This document shows, piece after piece, positions 29,417 through 38,562 of a stretch of 64,000 nt of DNA. A program made the position numbers and the translations under genes. A model generated the notes under the pieces. It ran no database searches. It worked only from the letters and a program-made list of their open reading frames with translations, and had not been told where the DNA came from. Position 1 is the first letter of the stretch. Each line of letters opens with the position of its first letter. Location of the stretch: the NCBI RefSeq assembly GCF_004116385.1, contig NZ_PEIB01000011.1:79451-143450 (forward strand), in the 5' to 3' direction. This DNA is from Veronia nyctiphanis (lineage in GTDB: Bacteria > Pseudomonadota > Gammaproteobacteria > Enterobacterales > Vibrionaceae).

Positions 29417-30637
29417 TTACTCGGCGCTGGTAGAAGAAATCTTATGAATCGCCAAGTCTGCTCCGCGATATTCATCTTCTTCAGACAGACGTAAGCCGAT
29501 AGCCAACTTCAACACGCCGTACACCAAGAAAGCACCCGCCACCGCAACAGTAATACCCAGAAGCGTACCCATGATCTGAACAGTGAGGCTAACACCACCG
29601 AGGCCACCCAGAGAAGATGCGCCGAAGATACCCGCTGCGATACCACCCCATGCGCCACAAAGACCGTGAAGTGGCCATACACCCAGTACATCGTCTATTT
29701 GAGTTTTATTTTGCAGATAGGTAAACACGTAAACGAACAGTGCACCGGCTACGAGGCCTGTTACCAAAGCGCCAATTGGGTGCATCAAGTCTGAGCCTGC
29801 GCAAATTGCCACCAAACCAGCCAACGGGCCATTATGGATAAAGCCCGGGTCATTCTTACCCGCTACCATCGCAGCCAAAATACCGCCGACCATCGCCATT
29901 AGCGAGTTCATCGCGACCAGACCACTGATTCCATTCAGTGTTTGCGCAGACATGACGTTGAAACCAAACCAGCCCACAGCAAGGATCCACGCTCCCAGCG
30001 CCAAGAAAGGAATGTTTGATGGTGCGAAGTTAGTATGCTTACCCGCTCTTACACGACCGTTTCTCATGCCAAGAAACAGAACAGCAATCAGTGCAATCCA
30101 GCCACCAACACCATGTACAACCACAGATCCGGCAAAGTCGTGGAACCCAACACCGTAGCTTTCTTCAAACCATGCTTGTAGACCGAAGTTGCCGTTCCAG
30201 ATCATGCCCTCGAAAAGTGGGTATACAAGTGCGACTGTCAGGAATGTTGCAGCTAGAATAGGGTAAAAACGCGCTCTTTCGGCAATGCCTCCCGACACAA
30301 TAGCCGGAATCGCTGCTGCAAATGTGAGCAAGAAGAAAAACTTAACCAGCTCGTATCCATTCCCCTGAGAGAGTGTTTCGGCATCAGCGAAGAAGGTGCC
30401 ACCGTATGCGACCCAGTAGCCGATAAAGAAGTAAGCGATAGCTGACACGCCAAAGTCAGCAAGGATTTTAACCAAGGCATTCACTTGGTTTTTGTGTCGG
30501 ACGGTACCGACTTCAAGAAAAGCAAACCCCGCATGCATCAGGAACACCATAATGGCACCCAATAATAAAAACATTGTGTCGGAACTCTGCGTCAGTGTCT
30601 GTACCGCGCCATGTACTTCGGTCACTGATGTGGTCAT
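29417..30637 (-). CDS. amt: Ammonium transporter (Amt family)
   Basis: A 406-residue inner-membrane ammonium channel with about 11 helices. Hallmarks are MVFLMHAGFAFLEVG, GGIAERARFYPI, DFAGSVVVHGVGGW (first pore His) and VWPLHGLCGAWGGIAAGIFG (second pore His), ending in a short cytoplasmic tail. The start at 30637 follows GGAGAGTAC. No glnK gene is beside it, unlike the usual glnK-amtB pair, so regulation by a PII protein would be in trans. Upstream are a sigma-54 promoter and NtrC-type sites, so expression under nitrogen limitation is expected. Confidence 0.95.
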   Translation of the reverse strand: MTTSVTEVHGAVQTLTQSSDTMFLLLGAIMVFLMHAGFAFLEVGTVRHKNQVNALVKILADFGVSAIAYFFIGYWVAYGGTFFADAETLSQGNGYELVKFFFLLTFAAAIPAIVSGGIAERARFYPILAATFLTVALVYPLFEGMIWNGNFGLQAWFEESYGVGFHDFAGSVVVHGVGGWIALIAVLFLGMRNGRVRAGKHTNFAPSNIPFLALGAWILAVGWFGFNVMSAQTLNGISGLVAMNSLMAMVGGILAAMVAGKNDPGFIHNGPLAGLVAICAGSDLMHPIGALVTGLVAGALFVYVFTYLQNKTQIDDVLGVWPLHGLCGAWGGIAAGIFGASSLGGLGGVSLTVQIMGTLLGITVAVAGAFLVYGVLKLAIGLRLSEEDEYRGADLAIHKISSTSAE

Positions 30638-30691
30638 TACTTGTACTCTCCGTTGTATTTCGCACACTTCCTGTGCGTGTTTTATTTTTAT

Positions 30692-30706
30692 TCACCAAGT
30701 TGGTGA
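30692..30706. promoter_or_regulatory. NtrC-type palindrome in the amt leader
   Basis: TCACCAAGTTGGTGA contains CACC-N5-GGTG, the core of NtrC sites. It lies downstream of the predicted transcription start, within the 5' leader, so it may be an auxiliary or repressing site. Confidence 0.6.
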
Positions 30707-30730
30707 TTAAGTCCAATCAGAAGATTTCAA

Positions 30731-30746
30731 GCAATACACGTACCAA
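30731..30746 (-). promoter_or_regulatory. Sigma-54 (-24/-12) promoter of amt
   Basis: The minus strand reads TTGGTACGTGTATTGCTT. The GG and GC elements are separated by exactly ten bases, as sigma-54 needs, and the match to TGGCACGnnnnTTGCW has one change in the -24 block. The predicted start is near 30719, giving an 80-nt leader. Confidence 0.8.
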
Positions 30747-30850
30747 GTCGCCCCAAGCATTTAATCCGTTATTAAACAATCAATTAAATAGTTAGGGTCA
30801 TCTTTCATGGTGTGAATATGCATTAAATGAGGGCATAAAATTCTCATCGC

Positions 30851-30866
30851 GCACTCACATGGTGCA
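30851..30866. promoter_or_regulatory. NtrC enhancer site upstream of amt
   Basis: GCACTCACATGGTGCA closely follows the NtrC consensus of the enteric glnA enhancers (GCAC-N6-GTGC with GGTGCA). It is about 135-145 bp upstream of the sigma-54 start, a normal enhancer distance. Confidence 0.75.
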
Positions 30867-30955
30867 TTTAGGTCGCACAACAATTAGGCAGGTGGCACAT
30901 AGAGAGGTTATAGCGCTAACGAATAGATCAGGGACGATAATAGTCTATGAATAGG

Positions 30956-31663
30956 TTAATCAGTGGTGGCCCATTGAGTAATGAAGTTCGAAATAAGATT
31001 TGCTTTCTCCAACGGAAGCATATGCCCTTTTCCATCGAAGACTTTTTGTTGCACACTCTGTCTCGAGGCAACGAGGCTTTCACACCAAGGGACATCTACC
31101 AGCGGATCGTGTTTGCTGTAAACCAAACTTATCGGGACAGTTAATTGCGACAAAACATCTAAGAGATCATCTCTCTCGGTCGTCGCTGATATTTGCCGGA
31201 TGAATTCCTCTCTACCTAACTGCGCATCCATATCCATCATAATTTCGATAATGCTCTGCGAACAAGTTTCCGGATCAAGAAAAGCAGCGGCTTTTCTCTC
31301 TGTCATTCCTTGGTATTTACCGCTTTGCAGCGCACTCAATAACAACTTACGGTGGGAAATTTCGGCATGACTCAGGGCACATGGGCTGTTCGAAATGATC
31401 ATCAGCTTTGAAACAAGCTCCGGATAACGTGAGGTCAGGCTTGCAGCCAAATAACCGCCAAGAGAAAAGCCAACAAGGGGAATGTTCATTCCAGATAAAC
31501 GCTGCCGAAGATTATCGACGATATCATCGATAGATTCGCCAGCGGATATAGGTAGATGATGAAGCCGAACAGAGGAAGGCGTAACGAGATGTTGCCATAA
31601 CGCCTTATTGCACATGGTACCGGGTAGTAGATAAATATCTACCGGTTGCTCTTGTTCAGCCAC
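30956..31663 (-). CDS. Alpha/beta hydrolase
   Basis: A 235-residue serine hydrolase. The nucleophile elbow is VGFSLGGYLA (Ser about residue 67), the acid is in SKHDPLVD and the catalytic His in GKGHMLPLEK. The oxyanion region LLPGTMCNKALWQ resembles the pimeloyl-ACP/MenH-like subgroup. It starts 10 nt after a glutaredoxin-like gene on the same strand, so the two are cotranscribed. The substrate is unknown. Confidence 0.85.
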   Translation of the reverse strand: MAEQEQPVDIYLLPGTMCNKALWQHLVTPSSVRLHHLPISAGESIDDIVDNLRQRLSGMNIPLVGFSLGGYLAASLTSRYPELVSKLMIISNSPCALSHAEISHRKLLLSALQSGKYQGMTERKAAAFLDPETCSQSIIEIMMDMDAQLGREEFIRQISATTERDDLLDVLSQLTVPISLVYSKHDPLVDVPWCESLVASRQSVQQKVFDGKGHMLPLEKANLISNFITQWATTD

Positions 31664-31673
31664 TCGGGTCTTC

Positions 31674-31934
31674 TCAAGCGTATTCTTGCTTCAGGTATGC
31701 AATGATATCATCCGATTCATACAACCAGCGTACGCTATCGCCCTCTTCGATCCGCAAGCATGGTACCTGTCGTTTACCACCACCAGTAACTAACTCTTCG
31801 AGATACTGCTTATTCTCCCTGATATTACGCGTTTCGAGACCTAAACCCATCAGTTTGACGGCAGCACGAACTTTAATACAAAACGGGCAAGCATTGAAAT
31901 GATAGAGCTGGATCCCTGCGATATCTTTTGCCAT
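31674..31934 (-). CDS. Glutaredoxin-like protein
   Basis: An 86-residue thioredoxin-fold protein with a dithiol CPFC site (residues about 16-19), the cis-Pro in QVPCLRI and the GSH-binding ESDDIIAYL at the C-terminus. The size and CPFC suggest an Grx with glutathione-S-transferase-like N-terminal character. AAGGAGG precedes the ATG at good distance, predicting high expression. It is the first gene of a two-gene unit with the hydrolase. Confidence 0.85.
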   Translation of the reverse strand: MAKDIAGIQLYHFNACPFCIKVRAAVKLMGLGLETRNIRENKQYLEELVTGGGKRQVPCLRIEEGDSVRWLYESDDIIAYLKQEYA

Positions 31935-32042
31935 AACGAAAACCTCCTTGAAAACGCTTCTTAGAGGAGTTTATCGCATAACAAGCTTCCATGTTGTGCA
32001 TCATTAGTGAGGAGTTTGATCTAGCAGGCACTAATTTAGTCA

Positions 32043-33469
32043 TTAATTAGCGGGATCCTGATACTTTGTAGAGTACATCTGCACCAGATTACGCCCAAGC
32101 TCCTTGGCGCTGTAGAGAGCCTTGTCAGCTCTCACTAACACATTCTGTGTTACTTCTTCTACGATCTTTTCTTCTTTTGTACAGGCTAAACCAATAGACA
32201 CCGTGATGCATTTCGAATCAGTTCCACCACTGTGCGGAATACCCATTTCCTCAACACGCTCACACAAGTCTTGAGCATGATTAAAGCCTTGATCTTCATT
32301 ATCAGCAGTCAACACCAGCATAAACTCCTCTCCTCCAAGCCTGAATGCGAAGCCAGACTTTTCTCGCGCAAAAGCATCGAGTTCACCAGAAACGAGCACC
32401 AGTGCGTTGTCACCATAGATGTGGCCATAGGTATCGTTGTAAGCCTTAAAGTGATCAATATCGATATAGAGGCCGCACAGCATTTTCTCAGGGTGCTCTT
32501 TCCTGAGAAGTTGCAGTTTTTCTGTCAAAGACCGTCGATTTAATAAGCCCGTCAGAGGGTCTCGACGCGACAGATCATCCAACTCACGATTTTGACGAGC
32601 CACATTGTCGATAAGCTTGCTAAATTGTCTCGAAAGCTCACCGATCTCGTCCTGACGCCTTAGCCCCGGTGATGATTGATGTTCCAGTTCAGAAATACTG
32701 CCCTTCATATGCTCCGACAGCGCTTTTAGTGGTGTCGAAATACTGAAAGATAAAAACATCAGCAAGGGATAGAGAGAAAAATCGTGACGATAAACTCTCT
32801 GATGCTGTCTTCGATAAACAGTCTCTTCAGGCGTGTAATATCACTGATATCAAAGAGTAATTCAGCATGCCCTGCATACCCATTCTTCAACAGCACTTTG
32901 ACGTAAAGGTACTCACGCTCAAGATCGACATGGCTTAGCCCTTTACTTCGGAAATGATTAAGATCCATTAAATTTGTGGCATTGTACATCTTACTCTTTT
33001 CATACAAGTCTTTCGATTCACCGAGTCGCTCAAGGAGAAAGTTCACTTTTACCAAATCTGCACTCTTGTCAGATTTCCTCTCTTCGAGTCGCTTTATTCT
33101 TTGATTGAGGTTAGCAGCGTAATTCTTCTCGAAATGAACACGCCATAACAGACTGGAATCTCTGTCATAAGCAATAGATATGGGTTGATTGTTGAAACTC
33201 GACTTCCCATTCACCAACAAATATCTCAGGCCATGTTGTTTGGATAAGTCTGATTTGAAGCTCGGCAACAAAAGGCGCGCGTAGTTACTGCCTGTAGCCG
33301 CATCACTGATGTAAGAGACCAATGACACTATGCTGCTCTCTCTTGCGTCAATAGAGCTTTTTATTAGAGAGCTCACTGCATTTTTGTAGTTGTAATACGT
33401 GATCCCAACTATCACCAACGATACTAGAAGCAGATGAGAAACGAAGATTTTTGTTCTAATCGAGTTCAT
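32043..33469 (-). CDS. Membrane diguanylate cyclase (HAMP-GGDEF), one frame change
   Basis: The first frame (from 33469) gives an N-terminal helix (KIFVSHLLLVSLVIVGITYY), a periplasmic sensor of about 170 residues and the start of a second helix. It stops after IFLSIPC. The next frame continues LLMFLSFSIS, a HAMP-like linker and a GGDEF domain with RDPLTGLLNRRSL, DIDHFKAYNDTYGH and the active site RLGGEEF. One missing base in a CCC run near 32766 joins them into 475 residues. The product makes c-di-GMP. No clear RxxD inhibitory site was seen before GGEEF. The gene begins 2 nt after a cytochrome-like gene, so the two are coupled. Confidence 0.85.
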
Positions 33470-33471
33470 GA

Positions 33472-33978
33472 TCAGTTCTTATTTGTAAACACATCAATGA
33501 TTGGCGTGGAACAAGTACCGCCCCGGCATATCTCTTTGTAACCGATATGACATGAGTAACAGGTTTCTACATGCAACGACGGGTGTGTATGACTTATATC
33601 ATTACCGACTCTGTCATAAGTGCCATAAAGTGCCTCGCCTGCTAGATGCTCGGTAACAAAAATAATGTCCTGATCCTCGAATATCGCGACAGCCGTTGTG
33701 CCGTCATCGTAAGGACCATGCTCTCCGTAGGAAGAAAGTTTATTTTCAGGGACAAAAATATTTATCTTTGTTCCCTGTCCATGGTTAATCCAGTTGTACA
33801 TCTTGACGGTTTCTTGAAGAAACGTTGGTGTAGATTCGGGCAAGACAACATCTTTAGCAGGAATGACGCTCTGCTTAACCAACACCATCTCATCCAAATT
33901 TTCAGGAAAGGTTGCATTGGAAACCGCAAAACTTGCGCCGCTGATAAGCATAAGAGCACAAAAGATACATCTTTTCAC
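33472..33978 (-). CDS. Periplasmic cytochrome P460-like c-type haem protein
   Basis: 168 residues. The GTG at 33978 is chosen because GGAGG lies nine nt upstream and it gives a clean signal peptide (KRCIFCALMLISGASFA). The mature part ends with CYSCH (residues 140-144), a CxxCH haem c site near the C-terminus, followed by CRGGTCSTPIIDVFT. Late placement of CxxCH and the beta-rich body before it resemble the cytochrome P460/cytochrome c'-beta fold, whose members bind NO or oxidise hydroxylamine. The assignment is by pattern only. It is directly upstream of a diguanylate cyclase with a periplasmic sensor. Confidence 0.6.
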   Translation of the reverse strand: MKRCIFCALMLISGASFAVSNATFPENLDEMVLVKQSVIPAKDVVLPESTPTFLQETVKMYNWINHGQGTKINIFVPENKLSSYGEHGPYDDGTTAVAIFEDQDIIFVTEHLAGEALYGTYDRVGNDISHTHPSLHVETCYSCHIGYKEICRGGTCSTPIIDVFTNKN

Positions 33979-34697
33979 AGCTGACTCCCTCCAAGTCATA
34001 AATGTCATTATTTTTCAAGACATGTCGCTGTTAGCTTGAGCACTAAGGTCCGCATCACGGTCGTTTTTATTGGCCTTTGAAGAACGAGTCCACAGCTGGC
34101 TCTCCAAGTAGTAAAAAAGCAGCGCTGACTCTAACGGTCAGATACTGGGTTTTCTTCAACGATGTATGCGTTTCTATCCGTTTACATTGGGTAGAAAAAG
34201 CCGCCTCCGGAAGGTTCCAGTAACAAGCAAAAGAGGAGGCTGCCCAAATTTATTTCGCGTCTCGAAAAATAGAAAGTGACTCGATTTCAACACGTTTTAG
34301 GGAGGCTGATAAGGCGATACGGGAGAACAAAATACAAACAATTGATGTTCTGCCCAAAATAAAATGTTACGGGTTGCATTAGGAAGGCATGAAAAGTGAT
34401 GCTTTACCAAGCTTTTATATTGAATAAATACTCAGTTTCACCCACTACCATAATGTGTTCTGTCGCTTTTCTTCACAGTTTCTAAATACAAATTCAAGAG
34501 ACTTTTCCCTCTTTCGAGCATGAGCAGATCATATTTCATGGTGAACATGATTCAGCTTTTGATTTGAGCAGCCAGTACTTGCTCATGCATCTTTGTCACC
34601 CTAGCCTCAACCCCTTGGTGATGACTTCATCAATCATAAAAACGACAAATCGCCAGATAATAGTACCGCTCTATATGCACTCAGGGAGAGAGTATTT
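33979..34697. other. Long intergenic region
   Basis: About 720 bases without a gene. It includes an imperfect GC-rich inverted repeat near 34198-34241 and a 9-bp inverted repeat GCATGAGCA (34518) / TGCTCATGC (34580) with a 53-nt spacer. No tRNA-like fold or frame with a ribosome site was seen. Confidence 0.4.
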
Positions 34698-35102
34698 ATG
34701 AAACAACTTTTGCCGCTGTTGGTCGTTTCCGCAGTGATAACAGGAGCAGGCTGTAAAAGTGTGCTTCCATCTGGACAACCCGACTCTGATTATCAAGCGA
34801 CTCTTCCAGAAAAGCTCAGCAAACAACTGATGACTCTGAACAACGAACCTGCACAGTCGTTCCGAGGTAAAACGCTAAATTTCCATTTCGATGAAAGTAA
34901 AGGACTCTTAACGCTCGTTCACCGTGCAAGGGGGAACCGTTGGCAATGGCAATTGAGTAAAGAAGAAGCCAATCTGCAGACTAAAGAATTTGCCTGTAAC
35001 ACCTACATAAATGCAGTGCGTGCCGGGCTGGGTGTTCGTCAGTGGTTCACAGGTGCTGGTGGATTTGCCACTGATACCTTCTCCTATAAAGACTGCAATT
35101 AG
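34698..35102 (+). CDS. Small lipoprotein of unknown function
   Basis: 134 residues with a lipoprotein signal: MKQLLPLLVVSAVITGAGC, lipobox TGAGC with Cys at 19. The next residue is Lys, so not an inner-membrane Asp retention signal. The mature part has alternating beta character and one disulphide candidate (EFACNTY ... SYKDC). AGGGAGAGAG precedes the ATG. I do not recognise the family. It is isolated between non-coding DNA and a convergent gene. Confidence 0.7.
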   Translation: MKQLLPLLVVSAVITGAGCKSVLPSGQPDSDYQATLPEKLSKQLMTLNNEPAQSFRGKTLNFHFDESKGLLTLVHRARGNRWQWQLSKEEANLQTKEFACNTYINAVRAGLGVRQWFTGAGGFATDTFSYKDCN

Positions 35103-35184
35103 GGAGTCGGTAACTTATAAAAAAGCAATGAATCAGGAACGTTGATGAAGGATACAGAAAAACATCTCTGCTTTTGATTGAGAG

Positions 35185-36090
35185 CTAAACGCCAAACTTT
35201 CGCTCGTACCTGGGAAGCATCGTTTCGTTGCCTAACAAACCACCCTGATGGATATACATCAGCGGGGTTTGTCGCAAAGATGCTTGCTCAAGCAATGACG
35301 GCCACATCAAGGGGTCATAGAGAAGCTCAAACTCAACGCCAGTTTGTTCTTTCAGCTTTTGCCAAATCAGGTAATCCTCTCTATACAGTTTGCCGAAATG
35401 ATGTTTTCTGTGCGGCAATATTTTTGGAAAGCTTTTCATTTCTGGCGCTAATCCACGCCATTGCTGACGCAAATAAGCCTCTCCGCCCACACAGGCGCAG
35501 GTGAGCACATTAACACCCTCATCGGCGAAATGTTTGTGCAAGTACAAAGATGTCGTGCCAGTGCCCGATGGCAATGCTACGTTGAGTTCCTTCAATGACA
35601 GACTATTCTTCCATTCAATGATCTCTTGTGCCAAACCTTTCACCCCTTCCTCAGCAAAATCGAACCGACCGCCTTCTGGAATAATCAGAGCATCCGGACC
35701 AGGCTGTCGAACTGCATCAATATATTGTGCTGGATGAAGGTCGCCGCGGCCTTCTAGTTTGGAAAGGTCTATCACATCAGCACCCAATGACATAGCTGCC
35801 GCATAGTTACCTCGTGGGTTCTCTACTAACCATACGGGAATACGATCAACATAGAATTCCAACCGCCAGCCTTTCAGCTGAGCCAGTGCAGCGAGAGAAT
35901 AAAGTGAATTCGCCTGCGCTGAGCCGTAACTTATCACCGTAGTAATGTCGCCATGAGATTGCGCCAACAAGGACGCGAATTTTCTTGCTTTGTTGCCACT
36001 GAATGTAGGATGTAACAAATCATCCCGTTTTAAATAGAAGCAAAGATCATCGATTTTATGTTCACTGACTGGGCTGGCGTTCAGTTTCAT
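35185..36090 (-). CDS. ACC deaminase / D-cysteine desulfhydrase family PLP enzyme
   Basis: About 301 residues of fold-type II PLP enzyme. The PLP Lys is in FSGNKARK (about residues 33-40), the phosphate loop is LPSGTGTTSLY, and GSAQANSLYSLAALAQ is the following helix. The family (1-aminocyclopropane-1-carboxylate deaminase, D-cysteine desulfhydrase) opens ring or thiol-containing D-amino acids; the residues that separate the two activities cannot be judged safely by eye. Start: ATG 36090, with an alternative TTG 12 nt upstream; neither has a strong ribosome site. Confidence 0.8.
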   Translation of the reverse strand: MKLNASPVSEHKIDDLCFYLKRDDLLHPTFSGNKARKFASLLAQSHGDITTVISYGSAQANSLYSLAALAQLKGWRLEFYVDRIPVWLVENPRGNYAAAMSLGADVIDLSKLEGRGDLHPAQYIDAVRQPGPDALIIPEGGRFDFAEEGVKGLAQEIIEWKNSLSLKELNVALPSGTGTTSLYLHKHFADEGVNVLTCACVGGEAYLRQQWRGLAPEMKSFPKILPHRKHHFGKLYREDYLIWQKLKEQTGVEFELLYDPLMWPSLLEQASLRQTPLMYIHQGGLLGNETMLPRYERKFGV

Positions 36091-36194
36091 GGCGGGCTGC
36101 AATTGCGGATACTCGTCGCAAGTGTAGGGTTTTCATGATGAGAAAATCAAGCACACAAAGACACCACAATTCGTCGAGTGACATGTTAAGGGTG

Positions 36195-36668
36195 TCAGAC
36201 GAATGTTTTTTGCCAAAAGTCTGTCTGAGGATGTTTAGGATTAGGTTTTAAAAACGTCCAGCCAGATTTTTCATAGTGACTTAACGCTCTCCCATTTTCA
36301 CGACTCACAGAGAGAATCGCCCCCTTGCATCCCTGCTCCATTAACCTGTTCTCAAGATAGGCCTGAGCCTGTTCTGCAAAACCTAACCCTCTTACTTGCT
36401 CACATAAGTACACCAAATGCACGTAGCCAAAGTCTGGCTTAAAGGAAAACGTTTTGAATTCGAGTTGTCCGACTATCTCTCCATCTTTCCACAAGTGAAG
36501 ATAAAACCACTGCGGCTCTCGCATCCTTTTCCTGATTTTTTGCTCATAACCTTCTATTGAAGTGGTAAAACCATCAAGGCTTCCAAAGCTGCATCTAAAT
36601 GAATCCTCGCGAAATGCATGACACTTAGAAAAATCATTATCAATATTAATGGGTAAAAAGCATAGCAA
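36195..36668 (-). CDS. GNAT family N-acetyltransferase
   Basis: About 157 residues. QVRGLGFAEQAQAYLENRL is the acetyl-CoA loop (R-G-x-G-x-A) with its helix, and NGRALSHYEKSGWTFL is the motif B ending typical of GNATs. GGAGG six nt before a TTG at 36668 supports a TTG start; an ATG further upstream is the alternative. The acceptor is unknown. A second GNAT gene lies on the opposite strand just beyond, with no sign of recent duplication. Confidence 0.75.
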   Translation of the reverse strand: MLCFLPINIDNDFSKCHAFREDSFRCSFGSLDGFTTSIEGYEQKIRKRMREPQWFYLHLWKDGEIVGQLEFKTFSFKPDFGYVHLVYLCEQVRGLGFAEQAQAYLENRLMEQGCKGAILSVSRENGRALSHYEKSGWTFLKPNPKHPQTDFWQKTFV

Positions 36669-36861
36669 TGACAACCTCCAGCTCATCACGATAAACCGTT
36701 TGATGATAGCTTTTCTCTCTGCGAGTAACAGATTTTATTACAGATAATCAGAGCCAATTAATATTTATGGATGGCCAAGCCTCCTCCCCGTAACACCCCT
36801 GGTAACCTCCATACTGCTTCAATCAGGAATTCAACAAAGAACAAGAGAGCATACGTTCCCT

Positions 36862-37428
36862 ATGAGTCAAAAGAACGCAGAGAACATTATATTTACCCAG
36901 AACTTGGTCATCGAAGATGCCAAAGCATTATTGGCGTTTGAAGAAGCAAATAAAGCATGGTTTGCCGAGCAGATTGGGGGCCGCCCCTGTCACTTTTTTC
37001 GCATAGACGCCATCAAGGAACACATTGAAGAACTCCTTTGTTTGCACGCATTAGGGAAGTGTTTGCCCATGGTCATCAAGAGTCAGTCAGGAGAAATTCT
37101 TGGTAGAGTGAACCTCCGAGATATAACCGATAGGGATGCTGAGCTTGGTTATCGAATAGCCAAAAAACATATTCGCAAAGGGTTGGCGAGCCTTGCAGTA
37201 AAGACGATGGCTCAAGAAGCGACAGAACGACGTCACACTGCGCTTATTGCCAATGTCGGTACTGATAATTTAGGTTCGCAACGAGTACTCGAGAACACAG
37301 GTTTTGTGCGAGGAGAGCGAATTGAAGCCTATACCTCGTTAAATGGACTACCGCTTGATGTATACAGATACAGGCTAACACTGCCAGCACCCGCAAAAAA
37401 TAAAGGGGTGCATGACAATAAAGGTTAA
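36862..37428 (+). CDS. GNAT acetyltransferase, RimJ/RimL-like
   Basis: 188 residues of the RimJ/L type: GRVNLRDITDRDAELGYRIAKKHIRKGLASLAVKTM has the strand, the R-K-G-x-A loop and the helix, and NLGSQRVLENTGFVRGERI the typical C-terminal NxxSxxVLEKxGF pattern. Members acetylate protein N-termini or small amines. Its 3' end overlaps the convergent ferredoxin-reductase gene by four bases. Confidence 0.85.
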   Translation: MSQKNAENIIFTQNLVIEDAKALLAFEEANKAWFAEQIGGRPCHFFRIDAIKEHIEELLCLHALGKCLPMVIKSQSGEILGRVNLRDITDRDAELGYRIAKKHIRKGLASLAVKTMAQEATERRHTALIANVGTDNLGSQRVLENTGFVRGERIEAYTSLNGLPLDVYRYRLTLPAPAKNKGVHDNKG

Positions 37429-38450
37429 GCGGTTTCAGGTACGCTATCAGTGACTGTTGTGAAGCGATCGGCGTAGATATCATTGGGGTTGAGTCCGAGT
37501 GAAATCAAAGTTTCCTTCGCTTTATCAACCATGACCGGAGGGCCACAAAGGTATGCCTGGCCAATGCCATCGATATACTCACCAATAAAATCAGTCACGA
37601 AGCCCTTGCCACCTTGCCAGTCACTATCACGGCTACACTCAGAGAGAATCGGCACAAAGCTAAAACGCGTTGGCCACAAGTCTTTCAGGCTTTTTATCTC
37701 CGCCAGCTTATAAAGATCACGTTGCTGACGTGCGCCAAACAACAAGGTGACAGAACGATTCTCTCTATTGGTCAACGCCTGCTCAAGCATCGCCATGATC
37801 GGTGCCAGACCGCTGCCGCCTGCAACAACGAGAATGTCTTTCTCACCTGCCCTCAACCAAAAGTCGCCGTGTGGACCTGTCACGGATAATGATTGCCCCA
37901 TAAGGTCTTCTTCAACGGCTCTGCTGCTGAAACGACCGTTTCCTACCTGACGAATGAAAAATGTCAGTGAACATGGGTCGGAATTTGCTGTTGCAAATGA
38001 GTAACTTCTTTTGATGTTAGGTAAGCCCGCTAATTCCAGTTCGGCGTATTGTCCCGGCCTGTATGAAAGTGGCGTGTTAGTTTTAATTGTGAGTTGCGTA
38101 ATATCGTGAGTTAGCGAAGACTGACCAACGACTGTTCCGCTTACAGTTTTAGTCGCTCGCTCTTCATATTCAACAGTGACGTCTCCAACCGGCACGCTCT
38201 GGCAGGCAAGTATAAAATCGTTCTCAAGCTCATGTTCAGAAAGCACATAGCTACTGTCAGTCAACTCCCTGACTTTTCCACTGGTTAGCCGACATTTGCA
38301 GGTTGCGCATCCACCAACACGGCAGCTGTTGGGAAAATCGATGTTCTGTCGCAACGCTGCGCTGAGCAACGTCTCTTTGGAGGCAATGGTTATCGTTTTA
38401 CCGTTCACTTCCGCGCTGAACGTTTTCTTTTTGGAGAAAAATGAAAACAT
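37425..38450 (-). CDS. Ferredoxin-NAD(P)H oxidoreductase with N-terminal 2Fe-2S domain
   Basis: 341 residues in three parts. The N-terminal plant-type ferredoxin has CRVGGCATCKC (three Cys) and a fourth Cys in ILACQS. The FAD domain has RSYSFA, and the NAD(P) domain has VVAGGSGLAPIMAML and the ending YLCGPPVMVD. The layout is that of reductase components of oxygenases (phenol hydroxylase P5, CDP-6-deoxyglucoseen reductase type). The ATG at 38450 has AAGGAG upstream. A divergently transcribed AraC regulator lies 112 nt away. No oxygenase is adjacent, so its partner is elsewhere. Confidence 0.85.
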   Translation of the reverse strand: MFSFFSKKKTFSAEVNGKTITIASKETLLSAALRQNIDFPNSCRVGGCATCKCRLTSGKVRELTDSSYVLSEHELENDFILACQSVPVGDVTVEYEERATKTVSGTVVGQSSLTHDITQLTIKTNTPLSYRPGQYAELELAGLPNIKRSYSFATANSDPCSLTFFIRQVGNGRFSSRAVEEDLMGQSLSVTGPHGDFWLRAGEKDILVVAGGSGLAPIMAMLEQALTNRENRSVTLLFGARQQRDLYKLAEIKSLKDLWPTRFSFVPILSECSRDSDWQGGKGFVTDFIGEYIDGIGQAYLCGPPVMVDKAKETLISLGLNPNDIYADRFTTVTDSVPETA

Positions 38451-38562
38451 CGAAGAGCAACTCCTTGCCTTGTTGATATGAACTCATTCTCACACTAGCA
38501 ACTAAGCGTTAGCTAAAATAGGTTACAATTTGCCAATAGACATTCATTTTTTGACAACCTAA

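Noticed and set aside
30658..30690. Hairpin CGCAC...GTGCG with T run taken as a terminator
   Set aside because: No gene on that strand ends there; it lies in the leader of the minus-strand amt gene, so at most it is a leader structure.
32043..33469. Programmed ribosomal frameshifting as the cause of the many split genes
   Set aside because: No common slippery heptamer or downstream pseudoknot is seen, the sites differ in sequence, and the affected families are not known to use it. Simple single-base loss fits better.
33979..34697. A tRNA or small structured RNA in the long gap
   Set aside because: The only inverted repeats are short and distant, and no cloverleaf, T-loop or promoter-terminator pair was found.
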